In this document: positions 15,632 through 24,681 of the stretch, in pieces
How the letters are laid out: every line of letters begins with the position of its first letter
How positions within the stretch are numbered: the stretch's first letter is position 1
Source of the DNA: Pseudomonas sp. CROZ-RG-20F-R04-15
GTDB lineage: Bacteria; Pseudomonadota; Gammaproteobacteria; Pseudomonadales; Pseudomonadaceae
Direction: 5' to 3'
Length of the DNA stretch: 64,000 bases
Assembly (NCBI RefSeq): GCF_022662375.1
Contig: NZ_JAKNQL010000017.1
Coordinates: forward strand, 62,001-126,000
Translations under genes and position numbers: made by a program
Notes under the pieces: generated by a model
Seen by the model: only the letters and a program-made list of their open reading frames with translations
What the model was told of the DNA's origin: nothing
The model's database searches: none

Positions 15632-16234
15632 ATGCACATTAAAAAGCTCGTGCTCGCAATGGCCATCGGCGCAGTTCTGTCGGCGTCAACGGTACTCATT
15701 CCCGATAGCTTGTCCGGGGCGTCCAGTGCTTATGCCAAGGATGGTGGGAGTGGTGGTGGAGGCAGTGGTGGCGGTAGCGGAGGGGGCGGCGGCGGAAGTG
15801 GAGGCGGAGGAAGTGGCGGTGGCGGCGGCGGTCACGGTGGCAGCGGTGGTGGCAGCGGTGGAAATGGTGGGGGCGGAAGTGGCGGCGGAGGCAGTCACGG
15901 CGGTGGCGGCAACAGTGGCAGTGGCGGTGGCGGTGGCGGCGGCAACAGTGGCCACAGTGGCAGCGACCACGGCTCGGGGCACTCGGGCGACAGCGCCTCA
16001 TCCGGCCGCAACGGCACCCATGCTGAAGCGGGAGATGACCATGGCGTGCACCGCGCTGGAGAAGTCGGCGATGACCACGGGGTCCACCGCGCCGGTGAGG
16101 TCGGTGATGATCGTGGCGTTCATCGTGCCGGTGAAGTCGGTGATGATCGTGGCGTCCACGCTGCGGCTGAAGCCGGCGATGATCGCGGCGTGCATATCGG
16201 CGGAGAGCCGGGCGATGACAAGCGCGCCAACTGA
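15632..16234 (+). CDS. Exported Gly-rich protein with tandem GDDRGVHRAGEV repeats
   Basis: A 200-residue protein of unknown function. The signal peptide ends near SAYAKD. Residues about 36-118 are nearly all Gly and Ser with a few His. Residues about 130-198 contain five to six copies of a 12-residue unit, GDDRGVHRAGEV, rich in Asp and His. The DNA of this part repeats every 36 bases. The ATG has GGAG upstream, and the gene follows gspF by 74 bases, so it is probably co-transcribed. The regular Asp-Asp...His spacing could bind divalent metal, which would suit a manganese island, or the protein may be a T2SS substrate. Both are inference. Confidence 0.75.
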   Translation: MHIKKLVLAMAIGAVLSASTVLIPDSLSGASSAYAKDGGSGGGGSGGGSGGGGGGSGGGGSGGGGGGHGGSGGGSGGNGGGGSGGGGSHGGGGNSGSGGGGGGGNSGHSGSDHGSGHSGDSASSGRNGTHAEAGDDHGVHRAGEVGDDHGVHRAGEVGDDRGVHRAGEVGDDRGVHAAAEAGDDRGVHIGGEPGDDKRAN

Positions 16235-16256
16235 TTTTTAGAAACACCACAAAACC

Positions 16257-16885
16257 TGTGGGAGCGAGCCTGCTCGCGAATACTGTGGGTCAGCCAATGA
16301 TGTTTTGACTGACACACCGCTTTCGCGAGCAAGCTCGCTCCCACAGGGTTTTGCGACGTGCGCAGATTCCGCAGACAACCCTTATCAAATGTGGGAGCGA
16401 GCCTGCTCGCGAATGCTGTATGTCAGCCAATGATGTTTTGACTGACTCACCGCTTTCGCGAGCAGGCTCACTCCCACAAGGTTTTGCGACGTACGCACAT
16501 TACGCAGACGACCGTTAACAAATGTGGGAGCGAGCCTGCTCGCGAATGCTGTATGTCAGCCAATGATGTTTTGACTGACCCACCGCTTTCGCGAGCAAGC
16601 TCGCTCCCACAGGGTTTTGCGACGTGCGCAGATTCCGCAGACAACCCTTATCAAATGTGGGAGCGAGCTTGCTCGCGAATACTGTGGGTCAGCCAATGAT
16701 GTTTTGACTGACACACCGCTTTCGCGAGCAGGCTCGCTCCCACAAGGTTTTGCGACGTACGCAGATTCCGCAGACAACCACCATCAAGTGTAGGAGCGAG
16801 CCTGCTCGCGATAGCGGTCATTCAGACACTGAAGTTGTGACAGACAGAACGCTTTCGCGAGCAGGCTCACTCCTACAGTTTGATC
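16257..16885. repeat. Tandem REPIN array with 133-bp period
   Basis: The REP core TGTGGGAGCGAGC starts at 16257, 16390, 16523 and 16656, exactly 133 bases apart, and a decayed fifth copy (TGTAGGAGCGAG) starts at 16789. Each unit holds one inverted REP pair plus a conserved spacer containing CAATGATGTTTTGACTGAC and GTTTTGCGACGT. Because the inter-REPIN spacer is also repeated, the array grew by tandem duplication rather than by separate insertions. The gap between 16235 and 16895 contains no gene. Confidence 0.92.
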
Positions 16886-16895
16886 TGCGTATAGA

Positions 16896-17795
16896 TCAGA
16901 GATCGACGTGGCTCTGATTCAGGCGCTCGCGCAAAAACTCTACCAGCGCTTGCACCGGCCGCGACGCCTGACGATGCTGTGGATACACCGCCGACAACGT
17001 CAGTGGCTCCGGGCGCAAATCATCCAGCACCGGCACCAGCCGGCCATCCTTCAGCGCCGCACCGACAATGAACGTCGGTAGATAAGTAATGCCCATCCCC
17101 TGCACCGCTGCATCCCTGAGCAACTCGCCGTTGTTAACGCGCATCCGCCCGGTGACATTGACCAACACTGGCTTGCCCTGCCCCGCGTTGAAGCGCCACT
17201 GCACCGAACGACTATGCCCGTATGGCAAACAGTCATGGCTGTGCAGGTCTTCTGGTTCAAGAGGCGTACCCCGTTCAGCCAGATACGCAGGGCTGGCGCA
17301 GTACACCCGCTCAATGGACGCGATACGCCGCGCGATCAGGGTCGAGTCTTCCAGCACGCCAATGCGCAGCGCCAGATCGTAGCCCTCACCGAGCAAATCC
17401 ACCGGGCGATCACTCAGATCGACCTCAACCGTGACCTCGCGATAGCGCTGCAAAAACATCGGCAGCAGACAGCCCAGATGCGCCACGGCAAACGACAGCG
17501 GCGCACTCAAGCGAATCGTCCCGCGTGGCTCGGCAGTCTGCCCGGCGATGCCCTGCTCTACTTGTTCGACTTCACCTAACAGGCGCAACGCCGATTCGTA
17601 ATAGCTCTGTCCCAACGGCGTGACGTCCAGGCGCCGCGTCGAACGGTTCAACAATCGCACGCCGAGGCGCTCTTCCAACTGCATCAAGCGTCGGCTGACG
17701 AATTGCTTGGACAAGCCCAATTGATCAGCCGCCGACGTGAAGCTGCCGGACTCCATGACCTGGCAAAAAATACGCATGTCTTCGAACGGGTTCAT
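16896..17795 (-). CDS. LysR-family regulator, divergent from an esterase gene
   Basis: A 299-residue LysR protein. The winged helix-turn-helix is in residues 1-62 (MRIFCQVMESGSFTSAADQLG, then SKQFVSRRLMQLEERLG), and the effector-binding domain follows from about 90. The subgroup looks like the CrgA/AaeR type. The ATG at 17795 is preferred to the GTG two codons earlier. The 3' end lies beside the REPIN array, and the gene is divergent from the esterase at 17957, whose expression it may control. Confidence 0.9.
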   Translation of the reverse strand: MNPFEDMRIFCQVMESGSFTSAADQLGLSKQFVSRRLMQLEERLGVRLLNRSTRRLDVTPLGQSYYESALRLLGEVEQVEQGIAGQTAEPRGTIRLSAPLSFAVAHLGCLLPMFLQRYREVTVEVDLSDRPVDLLGEGYDLALRIGVLEDSTLIARRIASIERVYCASPAYLAERGTPLEPEDLHSHDCLPYGHSRSVQWRFNAGQGKPVLVNVTGRMRVNNGELLRDAAVQGMGITYLPTFIVGAALKDGRLVPVLDDLRPEPLTLSAVYPQHRQASRPVQALVEFLRERLNQSHVDL

Positions 17796-17956
17796 TGTCA
17801 CTCTCTGGTGGACAGTTAAACGCTTTATAGCCGCTTTTTCACTTTTCGGCAGCCTATTAATCTGTGCTCACGGTGTTGCTGAGGCCTGAACCCCAGCGCC
17901 ACAGCAGCCCGCAACCCAGGCAAACAAATCAAAAAACATTCAAAAGGATTTCCACC

Positions 17957-18979
17957 ATGAACATCGTCAAAAAAACCCTCACCGCTTCCCTCCTCGCTCT
18001 GTCCATCGGCAACGCTTTCGCCGCTGAAACCAGCGGCGTCGAACACAACACCCAAGCCTTCCTCAACGCCCTCGCCGCCGGCGGTGGCAAACCCCTTGAG
18101 CAACTGAGCCCGAAAGACGCCCGTGCAGTACTGACCGGCGCGCAGGCTTCGGTGAAAGTGGATCTGTCGGGTGTTGAAGTCAGCGACAAGGCGATCAAGG
18201 TTGATGGCCAGACCATCAACCTGAAAGTGGTGCGTCCGGCCAAGGTCAAAGGCGAGTTGCCGGTGTTCATGTTCTTCCACGGTGGCGGCTGGGTGCTCGG
18301 CGATTACCCGACGCACCAACGCTTGATTCGTGATTTGGTGGTGGGCTCTGGCGCCGTCGCGGTGTACGTCGATTACACGCCGTCGCCGGAAGCACAGTAC
18401 CCAACCGCGATCAACCAGGCCTACGCCGCCACCAAATGGGTGGCCGAGCACGGCAAGGACATCGGGGTCGACGGCAAACGTCTGGCCGTGGCCGGCAACA
18501 GCGTCGGCGGCAACATGGCGGCGGTCGTGGCGCTGATGGCCAAGGAACAGAAAGCCCCGGCGCTGCGCTTCCAGTTGCTGATGTGGCCGGTGACCAACGC
18601 GCAGTTCGATGACGGTTCGTACCAGCAATTTGCCGAGGGCCACTTCCTCACCAAAGGCATGATGCAGTGGTTCTGGGACAACTACACCACCAACCCGGCC
18701 GAGCGTGCGCAGATCCACGCCTCGCCGCTCAACGCCAGCACCGAACAGCTCAAAGGCCTGCCTGCCGCACTGGTGCAGACCGCCGAATTCGACGTGCTGC
18801 GTGACGAAGGCGAAGGCTATGCGCGACACCTCGATGCGGCCGGCGTGGCGGTGACCTCGGTGCGTTACAACGGGATGATTCATGACTTTGGCCTGCTCAA
18901 TCCGCTGAGTCAGATTCCGGAAGTGAAAGCGGCGGTGCGTCAGGCGGCGGCTGAGCTGAAGACTCATCTGAATCCATAA
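17957..18979 (+). CDS. Exported alpha/beta hydrolase, HSL-type esterase
   Basis: A 340-residue protein with signal peptide ending FAAET. It has the oxyanion motif HGGGW (about residue 106), nucleophile Ser in GNSVGG (about 180), Asp in EFDVLRDEG and His in MIHDFG, the catalytic triad of the hormone-sensitive-lipase family. The nucleophile elbow is GNSVGG rather than the usual GDSAGG. Periplasmic location is expected. AAAGGA lies in front of the ATG. The substrate is unknown. Confidence 0.86.
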   Translation: MNIVKKTLTASLLALSIGNAFAAETSGVEHNTQAFLNALAAGGGKPLEQLSPKDARAVLTGAQASVKVDLSGVEVSDKAIKVDGQTINLKVVRPAKVKGELPVFMFFHGGGWVLGDYPTHQRLIRDLVVGSGAVAVYVDYTPSPEAQYPTAINQAYAATKWVAEHGKDIGVDGKRLAVAGNSVGGNMAAVVALMAKEQKAPALRFQLLMWPVTNAQFDDGSYQQFAEGHFLTKGMMQWFWDNYTTNPAERAQIHASPLNASTEQLKGLPAALVQTAEFDVLRDEGEGYARHLDAAGVAVTSVRYNGMIHDFGLLNPLSQIPEVKAAVRQAAAELKTHLNP

Positions 18980-18982
18980 CAG

Positions 18983-19060
18983 CAAAAGATCGCAGCCTGC
19001 GGCAGCGCCTACATTGGAATACGTTCTTCTGTAGACGCTGCCGCAGGCTGCGATCTTTTT
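18983..19060. repeat. Long inverted repeat of a second REP type
   Basis: AAAGATCGCAGCCTGCGGCAGC on the left arm is mirrored by GCTGCCGCAGGCTGCGATCTTTT on the right around a 30-base loop. It ends in a T run, so it can also terminate transcription from the esterase gene. The family is common between genes in Pseudomonas genomes. Confidence 0.85.
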
Positions 19061-19087
19061 ATCGGCAGACACTGCGGAGCTTCGGTC

Positions 19088-20515
19088 ATGACCCTTTTCT
19101 ACACTCACCTGCTGTCCTGGAGCGCCGCCCTGCTGCTGCTCGACGCTGTGCTCTGGCACTTCTCGCCCTTCACTCATCGCGCCCCGAGAGTGGGTGTGCG
19201 GCTGGTGCTGTTTCTGGCGTTCACGGCGTTGGTAATCAACGCGGGTGTCAGTCCGCTGCAAGCGCCATTGTTCGCCGATGACCGGGTGGCACAACTGGGC
19301 GCGACAGCACTGGGAATTCTCTGGTGGCTGTACGCCGCGCGGGTGCTGACCGAAGTCATCGGCCTGGCACTGATGCGCCGCATCGGCCACAGCGGTCGTT
19401 TGCTGCAGGACGTGATCGGTGCGCTGGTGTTTCTGGTCGCCACCGTCGCCGCAGCCGGTTACGTGCTGGAATTGCCGGTGAAAGGTTTGCTGGCAACCTC
19501 CGGCGTGGTCGCCATCGTTGTCGGTCTGGCGCTGCAAAGCACCTTGGCCGATGTGTTTTCCGGGATCGTGCTCAACACCACCAAGCCCTATCAGGTGGAT
19601 GATTTCGTGGTGATCGACGGCGTCGAAGGCAAGGTCTTCGACATCGACTGGCGCGCCACGCACCTGCTGACCAGCGCCGGAACCATGGCGGTAGTGCCGA
19701 ACTCGGTCGCGGCCAAGGCGAAGATCGTCAACCTCAGTCGCCCGAATAACATGCATGGCGTGTCGATCAGCATTCAGGTGCCAAATCACATTCGCCCGCG
19801 TCGGGTACTCGATGCGCTTGATCGCACGCTGCAAGGCAGCAGTTCGCTGCTGTTGAGTCCGGCACCGAAAGCCGTACTGAAAGAGGCGGGCGAAACCATG
19901 TCGGAATACGTGGCCAGCGGTTTCATCGCCGAGCTTGGCAAGAAAAGCGAAGTGCGCAATCAGCTGTTCGACCTCGCTCACCGGCATCTCGAAGCGGCGG
20001 GAATCTCGCGGCAACCTGACGGGGTGATCGAACCGTCGACCCGCGCTCGCGCATTGCTCGATGAAGTGAAAATCTTCCGCTCGCTGAGCAGTGAGGAGCG
20101 TGATCGCCTCGCCGAATCGATGGTTGCGCAGCAGTATGCGGCGGGCCAAGTGGTGCTCGATCTGGACGAAGTGCCGGACAGTCTTTTCGTGATCGCCACC
20201 GGAGTGGTCAGTGCGACTGTGCCTGATGGCGACAGCAAGGTCGAAGCCGGGCGGATGGGGCCGAGTGAGGTCATGGGTGAGCAGAGCATTCTGGCGGATA
20301 CGCCGTCGCAGGCGACGTTCACGGCGTTGACGTCGAGCATCATTTATCGTCTCGACAAGAATCTGACCCGCGAGTGCATGGCGCAGCGCACAGAGGTGGG
20401 TCGGGCGCTGAACAAGTTGCACGCGGTGCGTCAGCAGAACAGTCGCCTCGCGTTGATGGCCAAGCCGGTGGCGGTGAGGAAAGGTGGGTTTTTGGGTTGG
20501 TTGCAGAAGCGTTGA
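19088..20515 (+). CDS. MscS-type mechanosensitive channel with C-terminal cyclic-nucleotide-binding domain
   Basis: A 475-residue inner-membrane protein. Four to five membrane helices occupy residues 1-165. The pore-lining MscS helix is in LATSGVVAIVVGLALQSTLADVF, followed by the beta domain with KPYQVDDFVVID. A cNMP-binding fold covers about 330-450 (FRSLSSEERDRLAESM, then GEQSILADTPSQATFTALT). This architecture matches bacterial cyclic-nucleotide-gated channels of the MscS superfamily, which are usually ligand-gated more than tension-gated. GGAG precedes the ATG. Confidence 0.9.
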   Translation: MTLFYTHLLSWSAALLLLDAVLWHFSPFTHRAPRVGVRLVLFLAFTALVINAGVSPLQAPLFADDRVAQLGATALGILWWLYAARVLTEVIGLALMRRIGHSGRLLQDVIGALVFLVATVAAAGYVLELPVKGLLATSGVVAIVVGLALQSTLADVFSGIVLNTTKPYQVDDFVVIDGVEGKVFDIDWRATHLLTSAGTMAVVPNSVAAKAKIVNLSRPNNMHGVSISIQVPNHIRPRRVLDALDRTLQGSSSLLLSPAPKAVLKEAGETMSEYVASGFIAELGKKSEVRNQLFDLAHRHLEAAGISRQPDGVIEPSTRARALLDEVKIFRSLSSEERDRLAESMVAQQYAAGQVVLDLDEVPDSLFVIATGVVSATVPDGDSKVEAGRMGPSEVMGEQSILADTPSQATFTALTSSIIYRLDKNLTRECMAQRTEVGRALNKLHAVRQQNSRLALMAKPVAVRKGGFLGWLQKR

Positions 20516-20829
20516 AGCGGCAAGATCAAGATCAAAAGCCCCCTCACCCCAGCCCTCTCCCACAGGGGGGCGAGGGGGAAAGGGAGCAGACCGCATACAA
20601 TTCAGAACCTGAGTTCGGCTCGGTATTGCACGTCGGCGCACCTCGAAAAAATCCCTCAGTCAGTCCCCTCTCCCCAAAACCTCGAAGGGAAAGGGAGCCG
20701 ATCTCCGGGGTTTTCAAGACCTGAGTTCGGCTCGGTATTACAGGTCGGCGTACCTCGAAAGAGCCCCTCGGTCAGTCCCCTCTCCCTCCGGGAGAGGGTT
20801 AGGGTGAGGGGCTTTTCAGGATCAGCCGA
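20516..20829. repeat. Intergenic repeats with CCCTCTCC arms and a duplicated 70-base block
   Basis: No gene is present. The outer arms are an inverted repeat (AGCCCCCTCACCCCAGCCC near 20538; GGGTTAGGGTGAGGGGCTT near 20796), a common Pseudomonas intergenic palindrome. Inside, a block starting ACCTGAGTTCGGCTCGGTAT occurs twice (about 20607-20676 and 20718-20788) at about 85 percent identity. Confidence 0.8.
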
Positions 20830-21453
20830 TTACTTGGCAGTGAACTTGGTATAGCTGTTGATCAGGTTGCGGTAGTTCGGCAGACGCTCCGACAACAGAT
20901 GCGCCAGACCTTCCATATCGTTGCGCCAGTCACCCTGCAGCTCGCACGCTACCGAGAACCAGTTCAGCAGGTGGGCACCCGCCGCCGACATCCGCGCCCA
21001 TGCCGCTTGTTGCACTGTGGTGTTGAAGGTGCCGGACGAATCCGTCACCACAAACACTTCGTACCCTTCAGCAATCGCCGACAGGGTCGGGAACGCCACG
21101 CAAACGTCCGTCACCACACCGGCGATGATCAGTTGCTTGCGACCGGTTGCCTTGATCGCCTTGACGAAGTCTTCGTTGTCCCACGCATTGATCTGCCCCG
21201 GACGCTGAATGAACGGCGCATCCGGGAACTGCTCACGCAGCTCAGGCACGATCGGGCCGTTGGGGCCGGCGTCGAAACTGGTGGTGAGGATGGTTGGCAG
21301 CTTGAAGAACTTGGCGATGTCACCCAGCGCCAGCACGTTGTTCTTGAATTCGTTCGGGGTGAAATCTTGGACCAGCGAGATCAGACCGGTCTGGTGATCG
21401 ACCAGCAATACAACCGCATCATCTTTGTTCAGACGTGTGTAAGGAACGCTCAT
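20830..21453 (-). CDS. Isochorismatase-family hydrolase (YcaC-like)
   Basis: A 207-residue cysteine hydrolase. The expected triad is Asp in LLVDHQTG (about 19), Lys near 83-85 (the Gly/Arg-rich RPGQINAW region follows) and Cys in VVTDVCVAFPTL (about 118). The length and ending match YcaC, an octameric hydrolase of unknown substrate. It lies 70 bases after the amidohydrolase gene on the same strand, so it is probably the last gene of that operon. The ATG has CAGGAG upstream. Confidence 0.88.
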   Translation of the reverse strand: MSVPYTRLNKDDAVVLLVDHQTGLISLVQDFTPNEFKNNVLALGDIAKFFKLPTILTTSFDAGPNGPIVPELREQFPDAPFIQRPGQINAWDNEDFVKAIKATGRKQLIIAGVVTDVCVAFPTLSAIAEGYEVFVVTDSSGTFNTTVQQAAWARMSAAGAHLLNWFSVACELQGDWRNDMEGLAHLLSERLPNYRNLINSYTKFTAK

Positions 21454-21523
21454 GGGAAAACTCCTGATGGACGGATGGATGAAGCGTGAAGCGCCGACCG
21501 GATGGCCGGCGCTTTAGGGGGAA

Positions 21524-23362
21524 TCAGAAGGCGAAACAGGAACAGCCGAACGCGCCCCAGAAACCGGCGAAGTCGCTGACCGGCGCATTCGACATCCGCG
21601 CCTTTTCATGGCTGTGGGTGTGCACCGCACACGGCCCGCTGCACTGGTGAACCTGCGCCTGCAACGGCGAATTCGGCCGCCAGTGGCCCGGGACTTTCAC
21701 CACTGGCGACCAGTCCGGCAGCACCGGAATCGAGCGCGGACCGAGGTCTTCGAAGTCGCCAGCGGCGTAAACGATCTTGCCGCCGACCACGGTCATGACC
21801 GACTCGATCCACTTGATCGCTTCTTCCTCGACATGGAAGAAGTCCGCGCTCAGCGCCGCCAGATCCGCCAGTTGCCCGACCTTGATCTGGCCTTTCTTGC
21901 CCTGCTCCGAGGAGAACCAGGCGCTGCCGTGGGTGAACAATTCCAGCGCGGTGGTGCGCGGCAAACCTTCTTCGTACAGCGCCAGACCGCCGACGGTGCG
22001 GCCGCTGACCATCCAGTACAACGAAGTCCACGGGTTGTAGCTGGACACCCGCGTCGCATCGGTGCCGGCGCCGACCGGTACGCCTTCGGCGAGCATGCGT
22101 TTGATCGGCGGGGTCGCCTCGGCGGCTTGCTTGCCGTAGCGATCGACAAAATATTCGCCCTGGAACGCCATGCGATCCTGAATCGCGATGCCGCCGCCCA
22201 ATGCCTTCACACGCTCGATGTTCTGCGGAGTGATGGTTTCAGCGTGGTCGAAGAACCACGGCAGACCGTTGAACGGAATGTCTCGGTTAACCTTCTCGAA
22301 CACGTCGAGCATGCGGCTGATCGACTCGTTGTAGGTGGCGTGCAAACGGAACGGCCAGCGCTGCTCGACCAAGTGGCGCACCACCGGCTCCAGCTCTTCT
22401 TCCATGGTTTGCGGCAGATCGGGGCGCGGCTCAAGGAAGTCTTCGAAGTCCGCCGCCGAGAACACCAACATCTCGCCAGCGCCGTTGTGACGCAGGAAGT
22501 CATCGCCCTGATGCAACTTGACGCTGCCGGTCCAGTTCTGGAAATCGCTCAGCTCTTCTTTCGGCTTCTGGGTAAACAGGTTGTAGGCGATACGCACGGT
22601 CAACTGGTCGTCTTTGGCCAATTGTTCGATCACCTGATAATCGTCCGGGTAGTTCTGGAAACCGCCGCCGGCATCGATCGCACTGGTCAGGCCGAGGCGA
22701 TTGAGTTCGCGCATGAACTGGCGGGTCGAGTTGACCTGATATTCCAGCGGCAGCTTCGGCCCCTTGGCCAGCGTCGAGTAGAGAATCATCGCGTTCGGTC
22801 GCGCGACCAGCATGCCGGTCGGGTTGCCATTGCTGTCGCGGACGATCTCGCCACCCGGCGGGTTCGGCGTGTCGCGGGTGTAACCGGCCACACGTAGCGC
22901 GGCGCGGTTGAGCAGCGCGCGGTCATACAGGTGCAAAATGAACACCGGGGTGTCCGGCGCAGCCTGATTGATTTCTTCGAGGGTCGGCATGCGTTTTTCG
23001 GCGAACTGGAATTCGTTCCAGCCACCGACCACGCGCACCCATTGCGGGGTTGGCGTACGGTCAGCCTGATCCTTGAGCATGCGCAGCGCATCGGCCAGCG
23101 ACGGCACGCCTTCCCAGCGCAGTTCGAGGTTGTAGTTCAAACCGCCACGAATCAAGTGCAAGTGCGAGTCGTTGAGACCTGGGATAACGCAGCGGCCGTG
23201 CATATCGACCACTTGCGTGTTCGGCCCGCGCAGGGCCATCGCTTGATTATCGTTGCCAACGACCACGAAGCGGCCGTCGGTGATGGCCACGGCACTGGCC
23301 AGCGGTTTGGTGCGGTCGACGGTATGAAATTGACCATTGAACAGAATCAGATCGGCGCTCAT
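21524..23362 (-). CDS. YtcJ-like amidohydrolase
   Basis: A 612-residue metal-dependent hydrolase of the amidohydrolase superfamily, YtcJ/ExeR-like branch. Metal ligands are the HLH of GLNDSHLHLIRGG (about 60), a His in RLHATYNE and HAETITPQ, and a distal Asp in GAGTDATRVSSYNPW. The C-terminal 25 residues (SNAPVSDFAGFWGAFGCSCF...) extend past the usual domain and contain a CSC motif. GAGGAA precedes the ATG. It lies downstream of the DoxX and monooxygenase genes. The substrate is not predictable from sequence. Confidence 0.87.
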   Translation of the reverse strand: MSADLILFNGQFHTVDRTKPLASAVAITDGRFVVVGNDNQAMALRGPNTQVVDMHGRCVIPGLNDSHLHLIRGGLNYNLELRWEGVPSLADALRMLKDQADRTPTPQWVRVVGGWNEFQFAEKRMPTLEEINQAAPDTPVFILHLYDRALLNRAALRVAGYTRDTPNPPGGEIVRDSNGNPTGMLVARPNAMILYSTLAKGPKLPLEYQVNSTRQFMRELNRLGLTSAIDAGGGFQNYPDDYQVIEQLAKDDQLTVRIAYNLFTQKPKEELSDFQNWTGSVKLHQGDDFLRHNGAGEMLVFSAADFEDFLEPRPDLPQTMEEELEPVVRHLVEQRWPFRLHATYNESISRMLDVFEKVNRDIPFNGLPWFFDHAETITPQNIERVKALGGGIAIQDRMAFQGEYFVDRYGKQAAEATPPIKRMLAEGVPVGAGTDATRVSSYNPWTSLYWMVSGRTVGGLALYEEGLPRTTALELFTHGSAWFSSEQGKKGQIKVGQLADLAALSADFFHVEEEAIKWIESVMTVVGGKIVYAAGDFEDLGPRSIPVLPDWSPVVKVPGHWRPNSPLQAQVHQCSGPCAVHTHSHEKARMSNAPVSDFAGFWGAFGCSCFAF

Positions 23363-23405
23363 CGCAGTTCCTCAAGCAAAGTGAAAAGGAGCGAACCCCG
23401 CGCGC

Positions 23406-24032
23406 TCAGCGTGGCGAGGTTTCTTGGGAATCGAGGTGTTCATGGGCCTGACTGGCTTCGAGCCACGGCGTAAACAAACGGGTAACCGGCGGCATCACCA
23501 CGTACACCACCGACAGAACGATGGTCAGGGTGATCAGGAACGTGGCGACCACGTAGTTGGAAAGTAGCGGATGCAGCGCCAGCAGCGGCCCCCAGATCAG
23601 CGGCACGAGCAAGGTGTGCGGCAGAATCACCAGCAGCGTGACCACGGCCTGCTTCCAGCGCGGTGGCCGCGAAGCGGCATCGGCCAGTGGCGTAAACCAG
23701 AATTCATTGATCGGCGCGACTTCCGTCTGATCGCCATCAGCCAGCATTGGCGCGGCTTCGGCAACCAGTGCCTGGCGCTGCGGCGACTCCAGCCAGCCTT
23801 GCATCGATTCGGTGGAACTGAAGCGCAGTACGCAGGTGTAGAAATCGAGACGGCCGCGCTTGCCGCGCACCACGTCCACACCCAGATGGCCCTCACGCTG
23901 CCCCGCCACGTGGACGATATTGCGCAACCAGGCCTCGTACGCCGACTCGAAACCAGCCTTGACCCGGTGTTTGATGATCAACGTGACCGTTTCGTCGACC
24001 CCCGGTGCTTGTGGATTGAGGACTTCAGGCAT
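23406..24032 (-). CDS. Antibiotic-biosynthesis-monooxygenase-fold protein with two membrane helices
   Basis: A 208-residue protein. Residues 15-110 form a dimeric alpha-beta barrel of the ABM family (VTLIIKHRVKAGFESAYEAW, then FYTCVLRFSS). Two membrane helices lie at about 128-150 and 158-180. The combination is common in uncharacterised Proteobacterial proteins. The start overlaps the end of the DoxX gene by eight bases, so the two are translationally coupled and probably work at the membrane together. Confidence 0.85.
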   Translation of the reverse strand: MPEVLNPQAPGVDETVTLIIKHRVKAGFESAYEAWLRNIVHVAGQREGHLGVDVVRGKRGRLDFYTCVLRFSSTESMQGWLESPQRQALVAEAAPMLADGDQTEVAPINEFWFTPLADAASRPPRWKQAVVTLLVILPHTLLVPLIWGPLLALHPLLSNYVVATFLITLTIVLSVVYVVMPPVTRLFTPWLEASQAHEHLDSQETSPR

Positions 24033-24441
24033 AACGCAACACTCCGGGCAAACGAACAGAAATCGCCAGCCGTCCCGGCCCGGCGATAAACACAGTGGTA
24101 AACAGGATCAACAGCAACCAGCCGAACTGCCCTTCGGCCACACTCCATTGCGGATGCACGACGAGCAGTGCCACCAGCAGCACAAAGAGAATAGGCACGC
24201 AGGCCAATCGCGCCAGTAACCCGGCGACGATCAGTAGCGGACAGAGCACTTCGGCGAAGATCGCCAGGATCAGGGAGAGGTGGGCACCGAGGTGGAACGG
24301 GTCTTCGATCAACTGCAGTTGCGCAGTGAAATCGAGCAGCTTGGGCAAGCCATGGACCCACAGCAGAAACAATCCGCCGCTGACCCGCAGGAACAGCAAA
24401 CCGATGTCGCGTGCCTGTTCATCCCGTTGAGAAACGTGCAT
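24025..24441 (-). CDS. DoxX-family membrane protein
   Basis: A 138-residue protein with four hydrophobic segments. It starts ARDIGLLFLRVSGGLFLLWVHG, typical of DoxX/DoxD-like membrane proteins, which are often partners of oxidoreductases or thiol-related redox functions. It is the first gene of the leftward operon with the ABM protein, amidohydrolase and isochorismatase. The LysR gene at 24682 lies upstream on the same strand and may regulate it. Confidence 0.86.
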   Translation of the reverse strand: MHVSQRDEQARDIGLLFLRVSGGLFLLWVHGLPKLLDFTAQLQLIEDPFHLGAHLSLILAIFAEVLCPLLIVAGLLARLACVPILFVLLVALLVVHPQWSVAEGQFGWLLLILFTTVFIAGPGRLAISVRLPGVLRYA

Positions 24442-24555
24442 GGACTCACCCGTGAATAATTATTGGGTGAATCATGCCGGGGTTGGGTGGGAGGAAATTG
24501 GATAGGTGTGCTCAGTTCCACGGCGCGCCAGGTTTTTTGAAACACCGCAGAACAC

Positions 24556-24647
24556 TGTGGGAGCGAGCCTGCTCGCGAAGGCGTCGGGTCAGTTGATAAA
24601 TGCTTTGAACGACACACCGCTTTCGCGAGCAGGCTCGCTCCCACAGG
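24556..24647. repeat. REPIN
   Basis: One inverted pair of REP cores (GTGGGAGCGAGCCTGCTCGC and its complement) around a 45-base spacer that again includes CGACACACCGCTTTCGCGAG, as in the 16.3 kb array. It lies between a LysR gene and the DoxX operon. Confidence 0.92.
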
Positions 24648-24681
24648 GGATTGGTGTTGTTTGTGAGATATGCGCAGGGAT

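Noticed and set aside
16257..16885. Regular repeats that might be a CRISPR array
   Set aside because: The repeat is a long palindromic REPIN with a conserved, not variable, spacer, the period is 133 bases, and no cas genes are present.
17825..20641. A 938-codon open frame on the minus strand
   Set aside because: It covers the esterase and the channel gene antisense. Its composition is shadow-like, with no motif, while both plus-strand proteins have full domain signatures.
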